DNA of 64,000 nucleotides, from the NCBI GenBank assembly GCA_015207155.1, contig JADEXK010000008.1:57278-121277 (forward strand). Direction: 5' to 3'. Both the position numbers and the translations under genes were made by a program. Origin of the DNA: Nostocales cyanobacterium LEGE 11386 (GTDB lineage Bacteria; Cyanobacteriota; Cyanobacteriia; Cyanobacteriales; Nostocaceae). Below are positions 36,865 to 45,464 of this stretch, in pieces. The notes under the pieces are model-generated. The model was not told where the DNA came from and ran no database searches. It worked only from the letters and a program-made list of their open reading frames with translations. Each line of letters opens with the position of its first letter. Positions within the stretch are counted from its first letter, which is position 1.

Positions 36865-37707
36865 TTAAACAGTTTCTGGTCTATTAGTACCCGTTTTATC
36901 CACACGCAATTCGCCTGTAGTATCAATGTCTAATTGTTCTCGACGGATTGTATCTTCTGCTTCTACTGTTTGCTGATCCACCACTTTTTTCAGTCTAACT
37001 TCTTCGCGCACGAAAGCCTCTTTACGAATATCCGGGGTTTCTTCATACAATTCTATGCGTGCTACCTCCCCTTCTTGAAACTTAAGCGCGTTTGGATCGA
37101 CAACTGTTCCTATTTCGGTTGGTGGTACTCGCTCGATTAAAACACGTTCTTTTTTAATAGGTACTGTCACCCGTGCAGTTTGTGTTTCAATGTGCTTACC
37201 AACTGCTACTTCTCCGCTCTTGATCCGATGTTTATTAGCAATTAATCTTTCTTCATACAGTCTGAGTGTTTGATGATATTGTTCATTTAAATTATATAAA
37301 GCTGGTTCTTGCTGGTAATTGAATGTCTCGCGATTATTAGTACCATCGTTGGTTAAAGGACGAAAAACAAAGCGGATTTGTTCTTCATAATCTTCATCAA
37401 CAGTTACATCTTCTCTGTATTCAGGTAAACGTTCTACTTGCTCTTTACTCAGTCCATCAACATAAACACGTTTTGCTGGATAATTGATGCGAGAAAGTCC
37501 AATTGGCAGTAATATTTTTTTGCTAACTGAATCTAAATTTGTATCAATCACTAGATAGCGAAAATGTCCATCTTGGTCAACTAAAGCATCAGCCACAGAG
37601 CCGACTATCATACCCCCTTCGGTATAGAGATCCAAAGCTTTAACATCATCACCACCAAAGGTTTCTCGATAGTTAGGGTCAAATTCTTCCAGTTTATAAA
37701 GAGGCAT
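36865..37707 (-). CDS. PRC-barrel + DUF2382 protein (paralogue)
   Basis: A 280-residue protein starting MPLYKLEEFDPNYRETFGGD. The PRC-barrel includes IVGSVADALVDQDGHFRYLV (about 33-52) and IGLSRINYPAKRVYV. The DUF2382 part has QTLRLYEERLIANKHRIKSG, VTVPIKKERVLIERV and KEAFVREEVRLKKVV. I use ATG 37707; a TTG three codons upstream is open but unlikely. It parallels the protein at 35373 residue for residue in most motifs, so the pair arose by duplication; the third member at 34087 is more distant. Probable stress-related protein of unknown mechanism. Confidence 0.85.
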   Translation of the reverse strand: MPLYKLEEFDPNYRETFGGDDVKALDLYTEGGMIVGSVADALVDQDGHFRYLVIDTNLDSVSKKILLPIGLSRINYPAKRVYVDGLSKEQVERLPEYREDVTVDEDYEEQIRFVFRPLTNDGTNNRETFNYQQEPALYNLNEQYHQTLRLYEERLIANKHRIKSGEVAVGKHIETQTARVTVPIKKERVLIERVPPTEIGTVVDPNALKFQEGEVARIELYEETPDIRKEAFVREEVRLKKVVDQQTVEAEDTIRREQLDIDTTGELRVDKTGTNRPETV

Positions 37708-37903
37708 AAGTTTCAAGTTGTGGAAATTGTTTATATCTATCCATTAGCGTAAAGAGTATGATGCTGATTTTCCTCCTGCTGGCGGCTGAATTAAAGTGAG
37801 ATATTTTATAGTTTTTTGTTCATACCTCATTAGATAAATTTGAGCCAAACTAATTATCTATTTATATATAACTTAAGCTATAAATACTTGTGAATTTTCC
37901 TAG

Positions 37904-37928
37904 TTAAAACTCTTCCGTCAGGAAGAGT
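37904..37928 (-). terminator. Probable terminator downstream of the 77-residue protein
   Basis: On the minus strand actcttcc-tgac-ggaagagt is a perfect 8-bp stem followed by tttaac. The T-run is short. The gap 37708-38078 also contains a longer inverted repeat (38009-38061) of the gcaggggagcagagaag type and no gene. Confidence 0.5.
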
Positions 37929-38078
37929 AACAGTTTCAGTTTATCTTCCACTTGTTAATGGGAAAAAATGCTTGGTTCTTCTGACTCAGCACTGAGTATG
38001 GTAAAGATGCAGGGGTGAGAAGAGAAAGAACCGATATTAATACTCTTCTCTGCTCCCCTGCTTTTTCCCAGTCCTGAT

Positions 38079-38312
38079 TTAGTGCGCTACAAGCTGCTCA
38101 GTGCGCTGTGATAGCAACTGCTTGGCTCGCTCTGCCATATTTTGATTTTGCTCTTTGATTTGTTGGAAAAATTGGGCAAGTTCGCGATCGCCTGCTTGTT
38201 GTGCGTCTTCAATATACTTGTCACAACAAGCTGCACATTGTAAGGCGTGGTAGAGAACACTGATGAGGTTAAAGTGTTCGTCCTGAGTTCCGGTATGATA
38301 CTTGTCAGGCAT
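38079..38312 (-). CDS. Small conserved helical protein
   Basis: A 77-residue protein, almost entirely helical by composition, with a cysteine-containing first helix (YHALQCAACCDKYIEDAQ, about 21-38) and a second helix (ELAQFFQQIKEQNQNMAERA). The pattern is reminiscent of small ferritin-like or DUF2383-like helical proteins, but with no clear metal ligand set, so I leave it unnamed. A good AGGAGG site lies before its ATG. It sits upstream of the DUF2382 group on the same strand, with a probable terminator between them. Function unknown. Confidence 0.68.
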   Translation of the reverse strand: MPDKYHTGTQDEHFNLISVLYHALQCAACCDKYIEDAQQAGDRELAQFFQQIKEQNQNMAERAKQLLSQRTEQLVAH

Positions 38313-38355
38313 TTTTTTCCTCCTGCTTACAGTAATACCAATTCGTAATTAAGAG

Positions 38356-38397
38356 GTGACAGATATGATTTAGGTTGCCATATTTTGTATCTGTCAC
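38356..38397. repeat. 10-bp inverted repeat between transketolase and the small protein gene
   Basis: gtgacagata (38356-38365) and tatctgtcac (38388-38397) are perfect inverted copies with a 22-base spacer. They may terminate the transketolase transcript (weak T content) or act as an operator for the gene at 38079. Confidence 0.5.
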
Positions 38398-38488
38398 ATT
38401 CTTGTTTCCAATTGGTAGAAGTAATTTTTAAAGTAACTTTCACTTTTGCTGTCCACTCCTACCAAAGGAGAGAGTTAGACATTAATGT

Positions 38489-40378
38489 TTATACTCCTAC
38501 TGGCTGTCTAACTTGTGATTTCACCGCTTCCACAATGGCATCAGCATCTATTTTGGCAGCATGAAGTAGTTCTTCTGGTGTGCCAGAACCTGGCATATCG
38601 CGCACCGCCAATTTAATTAATCGCAATTGGGGCCCATCGTATATAGGAGTATTGCTAGTACCAGCAAACACATCCAGCACAGCCGCGCCTAGTCCACCTT
38701 CTATCCAGTGGTCTTCAACAACTACCAAATTACCTTTAGTATCCCGTGCAGCTTGCTGAATTGTTTGTCCATCAATGGGTTTGACACAGTAAGCATCAAT
38801 GACGCGTACCATGATGCCTTCGTTTCTTAGTCTGTCATAAGCCTTAAGTGCCTCATGCAGGGTAATACCTGCACCAATCACGGTTGCTTGATCTCGGTCA
38901 GAACTGCGAATAATTTTGCTACCACCAATGGAAAATTCTTCATTAGCACCATAAATTACAGGTGTTTTTTCCCGTGTGGTGCGCAGATAAACAATGCCAT
39001 CGCGATCGCTCATTTGCGCTACTAGTTTGGCGGTTTGATTAGCATCACTGGGATAAAGTATAGTACTACTCCAAACTGCTCGAAAAGCGGCTAAATCCTC
39101 CAATGCCATTTGTGAAGGGCCATCCTGTCCGATGGATACTCCCGCATGGGAACCCACTAATTTAATGTTGGCGCGAGAAACAGCGGCCATCCGCACAAAG
39201 TCGTAGGCACGAGTTAAGAAGGCAGCAAAGGTAGACGCGAAGGGTTTGTATTTTCTCACCTGCAAGCCAACCGCAGCTGCTACCATTTGCTGTTCAGCAA
39301 TGTACATTTCAAAGTAGCGCTCAGGATAAGCTTCGGCAAAATCTTCGGCGTAAGTAGAATTACTCACCTCTGCATCTAGGGCAATGACATCGGGTTTAGC
39401 GGCTCCTAGTGCTACTAAAGCGTCACCATATGCCCTACGTGTTGCGACTTTTGCGCCTTTGTCATAGGTAGGCAGTTGCAGGGGTTGAGGATTACCTGTT
39501 GATGCCGGTTGTCCTTGTTCTTCGGGTGTATCTACTTGAATAGTAATTTGGCGTTCACCGCCTAACTCGGCAATCACTTGTTTTTCGTCATCGGGACTCA
39601 ACGCTTTGCCATGCCAACCACCTAAATCTTCTAGGGAAGCTACACCTTTACCTTTCTTGGTGCGGGCGATAATTACTGTGGGGCGATCGTTAACGGTTAA
39701 CGCCGCACTGAATGCTTGGTCAATCTCTGTTAAGTTATGACCATCAATTTCAATTGCCTGCCAGCCAAAGGCTCTAGCACGATTAGCATAGGCTTGTGTA
39801 TTCCAACCCAATTCGGTTTGACCACGTTGACCGAGGCGATTGACATCAATAATGGCAATGAGATTATCTAGGGTGTAATGTGCGGCATGATCAAAAGCTT
39901 CCCAAACCGAACCTTCGGCTGTTTCGCTATCACCCAAAAGTACCCAGACATGATATGGAAGTTGATCTAAATATTTACCTGCCAGAGCTACTCCCACACC
40001 AATCGGCAAACCTTGTCCTAGGGAGCCAGTTGCTACATCAACCCAAGGTAAAACTGGCGTGGGATGACCTTCTAAACGGCTGCCAAACTGGCGCAGCGAT
40101 CGCAATTCTTCATCGCTAATTACCCCGGCTGCTTTATACATACTATAAAGTAGCGGTGCTGCATGTCCTTTAGAGAGAATCAAGCGATCGTTATTGGGAT
40201 TAGCTGGGTTGTCAAAGTCATAGCGGAAATGTTTAGCAAGTAAAACCGCCATCAAATCAGCAGCCGACATAGACGAGGTAGGATGACCTGAACCAGCAAC
40301 GGTTGTAGCGCGAATACTATCTACACGCAACTGTTGTCCCAGTTCATGCCATTGGTGTAGTTGCTCCTGTGTGGTCAT
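38489..40378 (-). CDS. Transketolase, short (animal-like) form
   Basis: A 629-residue transketolase. The thiamine diphosphate motif is GDSETAEGSVWEAFDHAAHY...DVNRLGQ (about 149-183), the substrate histidines are in GSGHPTS and SKGHAAP, and the catalytic glutamate is in MYIAEQQMVAAAVG (about 368-381). The length and the NRLGQRGQTEL segment resemble the 620-630-residue animal-type enzymes rather than the roughly 670-residue Calvin-cycle TktA of cyanobacteria. It may be a second transketolase in this genome. It transfers two-carbon units between sugar phosphates. It is a single-gene unit. Confidence 0.9.
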   Translation of the reverse strand: MTTQEQLHQWHELGQQLRVDSIRATTVAGSGHPTSSMSAADLMAVLLAKHFRYDFDNPANPNNDRLILSKGHAAPLLYSMYKAAGVISDEELRSLRQFGSRLEGHPTPVLPWVDVATGSLGQGLPIGVGVALAGKYLDQLPYHVWVLLGDSETAEGSVWEAFDHAAHYTLDNLIAIIDVNRLGQRGQTELGWNTQAYANRARAFGWQAIEIDGHNLTEIDQAFSAALTVNDRPTVIIARTKKGKGVASLEDLGGWHGKALSPDDEKQVIAELGGERQITIQVDTPEEQGQPASTGNPQPLQLPTYDKGAKVATRRAYGDALVALGAAKPDVIALDAEVSNSTYAEDFAEAYPERYFEMYIAEQQMVAAAVGLQVRKYKPFASTFAAFLTRAYDFVRMAAVSRANIKLVGSHAGVSIGQDGPSQMALEDLAAFRAVWSSTILYPSDANQTAKLVAQMSDRDGIVYLRTTREKTPVIYGANEEFSIGGSKIIRSSDRDQATVIGAGITLHEALKAYDRLRNEGIMVRVIDAYCVKPIDGQTIQQAARDTKGNLVVVEDHWIEGGLGAAVLDVFAGTSNTPIYDGPQLRLIKLAVRDMPGSGTPEELLHAAKIDADAIVEAVKSQVRQPVGV

Positions 40379-40755
40379 AATGGTTTTCCTGAATGAAAAT
40401 ACAGGTAATTAATAAAAATTGGCAATTTTTTGCTAGATTGAGCTATTTCCCAGTAGAAATTACCACTATGCTTTATGCCAAAACTAAAGATGCCTTTTTT
40501 GACTTTTAATGTTTAATTTTGTTATGGGTGGTAATTTTTCAATAACCAAGATTGCTCAAGCAGTTATTTCATTCTTCCTGGGTTCACTTTAGAGATTAGG
40601 AGTTGTAATAACTTCTTTCTAATGGAATAACTACCCTTTCTTTCTCAGGGTATATAAAACAAAGTCTAGTCTAATATTTATGTAGTTTTTATAAAAAATA
40701 AAATTTAGATGATTAACAGATTTAAAATGATGATTAAACTGTTATTGCAAAATAA
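40379..40755. other. Intergenic stretch
   Basis: About 380 AT-rich bases downstream of the GNAT gene and upstream of the transketolase gene, which should hold the transketolase promoter. I see no gene or repeat here. Confidence 0.5.
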
Positions 40756-41226
40756 TTAGTCATTAAATAACATCTTTTCCATGACAAAATTTGTTAATTT
40801 TTGCCCTTTGCGTTCTACTTCTTGCTTTTTCACAACAATAAAATTTTTCCTTTCAAAAAAAGGTTTAGCTGTAATACTAGCTTCTACAAATAACTTTTGA
40901 ATCTTTAAATCTCTGGCTGTTAATTCAATTTGTTCTAAGATTTTAGTACCAACTCCTTGACCTTGAAAATCTTTATGGCAATAAAAGCGGTCAATATGTC
41001 CATTTGCCTCTAGTTCTCCAAAGCCAAGAATATTATCATCCTCTTGGGCTACATAAGTCAACTTACTTTTTAAGCTGTTCATCCAAACTTCAACATCCAT
41101 ATTTATTGATGTCCAAGCATCTATTTGTGCTTTTGTGTAATCACGAATATTCACTTCATGAATTGTGTCAGAGAACAACTTCATAATGGCTTCGGTATCA
41201 CCTATTTCATATCTTCGTACTTTCAT
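40756..41226 (-). CDS. GNAT-family N-acetyltransferase
   Basis: A 156-residue GNAT. The acetyl-CoA loop is DFQGQGVGTKIL (about 87-98), with GFGELEANGHIDRFYCHKDF before it and a late FFERKNFIVVKKQEVERKG strand. It resembles the YafP/ElaA-like single-domain acetyltransferases. The substrate is not predictable. It is divergent from the small membrane protein at 41243 with only 16 bases between the starts, so promoters must overlap the coding ends. AT-rich, like the surrounding sequence. Confidence 0.82.
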   Translation of the reverse strand: MKVRRYEIGDTEAIMKLFSDTIHEVNIRDYTKAQIDAWTSINMDVEVWMNSLKSKLTYVAQEDDNILGFGELEANGHIDRFYCHKDFQGQGVGTKILEQIELTARDLKIQKLFVEASITAKPFFERKNFIVVKKQEVERKGQKLTNFVMEKMLFND

Positions 41227-41242
41227 AATTAATGTATATCTT

Positions 41243-41482
41243 ATGTTTTCACAACCTGAAACACCATTGCCCAGTACAATTCAAGAAAGTCCCTCTACTG
41301 AACCGATTCAGCAAGATCCACTCATTGCTAAAGGTTGGCAACGCGAACAGTACATTGGCATAGCTATACTTGTTATTAGCTTGGTTGCGGCTGTGGGATA
41401 TTTTAGTCGCAGATTTGAATATGCCTTGTTATTTGCTTTTACACTCAGTATCATCTTGATAGCTTTCTTGCTAACAATTTAA
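41243..41482 (+). CDS. Small membrane protein, two predicted helices
   Basis: A 79-residue protein with a soluble N-terminus and two hydrophobic helices (IGIAILVISLVAAVGYF, then ALLFAFTLSIILIAFLLTI). I start at ATG 41243 because the longer frame from 41165 runs over the start of the divergent GNAT gene. No family recognised. A strong terminator follows at 41555. Probably a real small inner-membrane protein of unknown function. Confidence 0.62.
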   Translation: MFSQPETPLPSTIQESPSTEPIQQDPLIAKGWQREQYIGIAILVISLVAAVGYFSRRFEYALLFAFTLSIILIAFLLTI

Positions 41483-41554
41483 GTATATATTCAGTCTAGT
41501 ATATTCAGTATAAATTGTTTTTATACCGCGATCGCATTAATCCGCGAGAGGCTC

Positions 41555-41592
41555 AGATCCCCGACTTCTCCAAGAAGTCGGGGATCTTTTTG
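41555..41592 (+). terminator. Rho-independent terminator
   Basis: agatccccgacttct and agaagtcggggatct form a roughly 15-bp perfect stem followed by tttttg. It ends the small membrane protein transcript. Confidence 0.9.
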
Positions 41593-41668
41593 TTGAGTTA
41601 CACTGGTATGAAGCACGTGGAATCGGCAAGAAAGAAATAAAAATTAAACGCTTTGTATAGGAGCATTT

Positions 41669-41902
41669 ATGCAGTCGGCAGATACAAAAACTAAGTTTGT
41701 TGTTTGCATTAGCAACAAAGATTACCCCGCTTCCTTAGAAATCAGAAAAATTTATCAGGTTATTACTGATGTTCATGCTATTCAACATCATATGATTCGG
41801 GTGATTGATGAATCAGGCGAAGATTATTTATACCCAAGTACTTATTTTATACCTATTGAGTTACCCAAGGCAGTTGAAGAAGCTTTTTCTTTAGCCAGTT
41901 AA
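41669..41902 (+). CDS. Small conserved hypothetical protein
   Basis: A 77-residue protein (MQSADTKTKFVVCISNKDYP start) that reads as a compact beta-rich fold similar to small SH3-like cyanobacterial proteins: the segments ASLEIRKIYQVITD, HHMIRVIDESGEDYLYPSTYF and a C-terminal helix. A tataGGAG motif lies nine bases before the ATG, supporting translation. It is isolated between a terminator and the oxoprolinase-like gene. I do not recognise a function. Confidence 0.65.
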   Translation: MQSADTKTKFVVCISNKDYPASLEIRKIYQVITDVHAIQHHMIRVIDESGEDYLYPSTYFIPIELPKAVEEAFSLAS

Positions 41903-42007
41903 GTTTTAACATCAACTTTTTAAATCTTTCTCTTCAAGACCTATGTGAATAAAATTTAAAATCCCAAATAGTATGATTTTACTTCTAGATTATTGAATAA
42001 ATAAACA

Positions 42008-44101
42008 ATGTTAAAATTTTTTGCTGACCGAGGCGGTACATTTACAGATATAGTTGCTGTTACTGATGAACAGCTAATTATAGACAAACTCTCAAGCCAT
42101 CCTGACCGTTTTTTAATTGTTCCTATTCCTAAGCATCAATGGATTATCGTCTATAAACTACTTTCGGAAAATCCTGAAAAATATCAAGATGCAGCTATTC
42201 AAGGTATTCGAGATATTATCGGTCTTGCAGGTAATGAACCCATGCCTACTGAAGTTATAGAAGTAGTAAAAATGGGGACAACAGTAGCAACAAATGCCCT
42301 ATTAGAAAGAAAAGGCGATCGCCTGGCACTTTTCATTACTAAAGGGTTTAAAGATGCCCTGAGAATTGGCTACCAAAATCGTCCTGATATCTTTGCTCGT
42401 CATATCATTTTACCAACCATGCTGTATGAACAGGTAGTTGAGGTTGATGAGCGCTATGATGCCTATGGTGAGGAATTGAAATCTGTCAATATTCACCAAG
42501 TAAAAAACGATTTACAAGCAGTTTATCATACAGGGATTCGCAGTTGTGCCATTGTTTTTATGCACAGCGATCGCTATCCTTATCATGAACAACAAGTTGC
42601 CCAACTTGCCCAAGAAATTGGATTTACACAGATATCTATATCCCATCAAGTCAGTCCTTTAATGAAGTTGGTGAGCCGAGGAGATACAACAGTCGTCGAT
42701 GCTTATTTAACTCCGATTCTGCGTCGCTACATTAACCAGGTAGCCAGTCAGTTACCCCAAGTAAAATTAATGTTTATGAAATCTGACGGTGGTTTAGTCG
42801 CAGCCCCACAATTTCAAGGGAAAGATAGTATTTTAAGTGGCCCGGCTGGGGGAATTGTCGGTGCAGTGCAAACTAGTAAAAGAGCAGGTTTCGAGTTAGT
42901 TATTACCTTTGATATGGGCGGAACAAGTACAGATGTTGCCCACTTTAAAGGAGAGTATGAACGTCAATTAGATTCCGAGATTGCTGGGGCGCGGATGCGA
43001 GTTCCCGTATTAGCAATTAATACTATTGCGGCTGGTGGCGGTTCAATTCTGTTTTTTGATGGTTCTAGTTATCGTGTCGGGCCAGAATCTGCGGGATCAA
43101 ATCCTGGGCCTGCTTGTTACCGACGAGGAGGGCAATTAGCAGTTACTGATGCCAATGTGATGTTAGGTAAAATTCATCCCCAATATTTTCCTTCTGTCTT
43201 TGGATTAAATGGTAATTTGCCTTTAGATAAAGATATTGTTATTCAGAAATTTACCCAATCAGCTCAAGAGATTGCAGATGGTACAGGAAATCATCGGACT
43301 CCCGAACAAGTAGCAGCCGGATTTGTAGCGATCGCTGTGGAAAATATGGCAAATGCTATTAAAAAAATCAGTCTACAACGGGGTTATGATGTTACCCAAT
43401 ATGTACTTTGTTGTTTTGGTGGTGCCGGGGCGCAAGTTGCCTGTTTAATTGCCGATACATTAGGGATGAAAAAGATATTTCTCCACCCTTATGCTGGGGT
43501 TCTTTCTGCTTATGGTATGGGTTTAGCTGATATTAGAGCAATTAGAGAAAGTGGCGTAGAACAGCCTTTAACTCAAGTTCTAATTCCACAATTACAGCAG
43601 CTAATGGCATCTTTAGAAAATCAGGCTAGAGGTGAACTAACATCAGAAAATGTGAGTAATAAAGAGGAAGTAGTCCGAAAAGTTAATTTAAAATATGCAG
43701 GAACTAACTCCACATTAAATATTAACTTTGCCAGTGATGTAGCAGTGATGCAACAAGAATTTGCAGATGAACATAAATCTCGTTACGGTTTTATTCAAGT
43801 AGAGAAAACCTTAATTGTCGAATCTGCGTCAGTAGAAGTAATTCAGAAAATGGATACTCCCGCAGAACCCTTAATTACTCGTACCCGTCCTCTAAATGAA
43901 GCCCCCAAAGCTGTTGAAACAGTTAGAATGTTTACTGCTAACAAATGGTATGATACGCCTGTTTATCAACGGGAAGATTTACAACCAGGAGATGTAATTA
44001 GTGGGACTGCTATTATAGTTGAAAAAATTAGCACAATTGTAGTTGAGCCTAACTGGGAAGCCAGATTAACTGAACGCAATCATTTAATTTTACAGCGTTG
44101 A
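42008..44101 (+). CDS. Hydantoinase/oxoprolinase family protein, HyuA half only
   Basis: A 697-residue protein with the Hydant_A_N start [15 protein letters not shown] (residues 5-19), the ATPase-type [12 protein letters not shown] (about 307-318), [10 protein letters not shown] (about 337-346) and [15 protein letters not shown] (about 360-374), then the C-terminal region ending in [15 protein letters not shown]. Eukaryotic-type 5-oxoprolinase continues from about this point into a HyuB half, which is absent here: four stop codons in a row (tga taa taa tag) follow. A separate HyuB may be elsewhere, or this is a split or decayed oxoprolinase. ATP-dependent ring opening of 5-oxoproline or hydantoins is the family reaction. 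Confidence 0.85.
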   Translation: MLKFFADRGGTFTDIVAVTDEQLIIDKLSSHPDRFLIVPIPKHQWIIVYKLLSENPEKYQDAAIQGIRDIIGLAGNEPMPTEVIEVVKMGTTVATNALLERKGDRLALFITKGFKDALRIGYQNRPDIFARHIILPTMLYEQVVEVDERYDAYGEELKSVNIHQVKNDLQAVYHTGIRSCAIVFMHSDRYPYHEQQVAQLAQEIGFTQISISHQVSPLMKLVSRGDTTVVDAYLTPILRRYINQVASQLPQVKLMFMKSDGGLVAAPQFQGKDSILSGPAGGIVGAVQTSKRAGFELVITFDMGGTSTDVAHFKGEYERQLDSEIAGARMRVPVLAINTIAAGGGSILFFDGSSYRVGPESAGSNPGPACYRRGGQLAVTDANVMLGKIHPQYFPSVFGLNGNLPLDKDIVIQKFTQSAQEIADGTGNHRTPEQVAAGFVAIAVENMANAIKKISLQRGYDVTQYVLCCFGGAGAQVACLIADTLGMKKIFLHPYAGVLSAYGMGLADIRAIRESGVEQPLTQVLIPQLQQLMASLENQARGELTSENVSNKEEVVRKVNLKYAGTNSTLNINFASDVAVMQQEFADEHKSRYGFIQVEKTLIVESASVEVIQKMDTPAEPLITRTRPLNEAPKAVETVRMFTANKWYDTPVYQREDLQPGDVISGTAIIVEKISTIVVEPNWEARLTERNHLILQR

Positions 44102-44126
44102 TAATAATAGCATTTTAGATTATTCG

Positions 44127-44699
44127 TTAGGAAATTCCTGCTTGTTGAAAGATTTGCCGAGGCGTAATTTGTATGTCTGTAAATAAAGAATCTGCTAAAG
44201 CATCAGTACCGCGTTTAGTTTGAGGGAGAGCATCTGGATAAAAAATAGTCAGAGTTTTTGCTCTAGAGTCTATAATCCAAACTCGTTGAACTTTAGCATT
44301 CAGATAATCTGTAGCTTTTTCTGTCATTTCTCCGAAAGTTTGACCAGGTGAGATAATTTCAATCACTAATTCGGGTGCAACAGGACAAGCATCATCTTGT
44401 AACCAATCAGCAGCAAGACGGTTATAAGAAATATAAGTCAAATCTGGTACAGGAACCCAGTCTTGTTGATTTCGTGTTAGCTTAATTGCCCATTCTATGA
44501 CCACCCGTCCCTTTCCTTGTGCCCATGCAGACAAGAGTATAAATAACGCACCTGTTATCGAACTATGAAAGAATTTTGGTGACATTTCATCATTTTTGAA
44601 TTTGGGGACAGCTTTTCCCTCAATGAGTTCATGGGGGATGTCTGCTTCGGGGAGTGTGAGGAATTCTTCAAGGGTGAGTTGGGTTTTGAGTTGATTCAT
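44127..44699 (-). CDS. Uma2-family (DUF820) putative endonuclease
   Basis: A 190-residue protein of the Uma2 family, very numerous in cyanobacteria and built on a PD-(D/E)XK nuclease fold. Candidate active-site residues are D in VPVPDLTYIS (about 99), E in PELVIEIISPG (about 127) and K in MTEKATDYLNAKVQRVWIID (about 142). No biochemical role is settled; transposon-linked or nuclease functions have been proposed. It is convergent with the oxoprolinase-like gene, 25 bases away. A second family member lies at 54860. Confidence 0.85.
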   Translation of the reverse strand: MNQLKTQLTLEEFLTLPEADIPHELIEGKAVPKFKNDEMSPKFFHSSITGALFILLSAWAQGKGRVVIEWAIKLTRNQQDWVPVPDLTYISYNRLAADWLQDDACPVAPELVIEIISPGQTFGEMTEKATDYLNAKVQRVWIIDSRAKTLTIFYPDALPQTKRGTDALADSLFTDIQITPRQIFQQAGIS

Positions 44700-44986
44700 A
44701 GGGATAACTGTCTTATTTGCTCAATGCATATCATTAACTGTAATTAAATTTTTGCAAACATATAGCGATTCCTAGTAAAGTGAGGTACAGGAATCATGTT
44801 TTTCAACGCAGAGGGATGCTAAGGTAGCGCAGAGTTACGCAAAGATTGCCCCATTTTATTAGCGATGTACTCAATACTTCAGCAGATTAGGAAACGCCAT
44901 AACATAGGAGAAAGATAATGCTCCAAAAATTGTTTTACGTATTATGCGATCGCCTCTTCACTATTTGCGCTTAATCATAACTATGA

Positions 44987-45358
44987 TCAGTCTTGCTGAT
45001 CGTAGTGATTGCGTGATGCCACTACCTCAGAAAAGTGTTCTCTGGACCAATTAGCGATCGCTAGTAAAGGCTCAATTAGTGTTTTTCCCAAAGGTGTCAG
45101 AGAATATTCCACACTTGGAGGCATCTGTGATAATACTTGACGCTCCACTAACCCATGCCGTTCTAGTTTACGCAGCGTTTGAGTCAGCACCTTTTGCGAA
45201 ATTCCTTCAATGCGGCGCTGGATTTCGTTGTATCGTCGTGAACGGTAGGCTAAACAGTACAGCACAATCACGCTCCACTTATCTGTAATCACATCAAGAA
45301 TTTGTTGAGTCGGGCAATTGAGTGTGAATAATTCTGGTTCGGGAAATTCTTGTACCAT
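44987..45358 (-). CDS. HxlR-family transcriptional regulator
   Basis: A 123-residue winged-helix protein of the HxlR/MarR-like type. It has the family N-terminal cysteine (NCPTQQILDVITDKWSVIVL, about 14-33) and the motif RRYNEIQRRIEGISQKVLTQTLRKLERHGLV (recognition region about 40-71), ending in PLLAIANW. HxlR proteins such as YodB and QorR sense quinones or electrophiles by the N-terminal cysteine. ATG 45358 is preferred to the TTG upstream. It is divergent from an Old Yellow Enzyme gene, the classic HxlR target, so it probably controls that gene. Confidence 0.88.
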   Translation of the reverse strand: MVQEFPEPELFTLNCPTQQILDVITDKWSVIVLYCLAYRSRRYNEIQRRIEGISQKVLTQTLRKLERHGLVERQVLSQMPPSVEYSLTPLGKTLIEPLLAIANWSREHFSEVVASRNHYDQQD

Positions 45359-45380
45359 CAAAATTTTTCACGCACCATTT

Positions 45381-45430
45381 GGTACCTAATTGTTTTTGTG
45401 CAGCAGTCATTTTAGCCTGAAGTGGTAACC
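45381..45430. promoter_or_regulatory. Candidate HxlR operator region
   Basis: Between the divergent starts lie ttggtacctaattg (palindromic ggtacc at 45381-45386) and gtggtaaccaattg (ggtaacc at 45424-45430), two similar motifs about 43 bases apart. This arrangement suits a dimeric regulator acting on both promoters; it is inferred, not shown. Confidence 0.4.
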
Positions 45431-45464
45431 AATTGAACCTTTGCGCTTAAACCAAAGAAAAGTC

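Noticed and set aside
38009..38061. Inverted repeat gcaggggtgagaagag / ctcttctctgctcccctgc
   Set aside because: It looks like a terminator, but the T-run is on the plus strand, where no gene ends. It resembles a common intergenic repeat instead.
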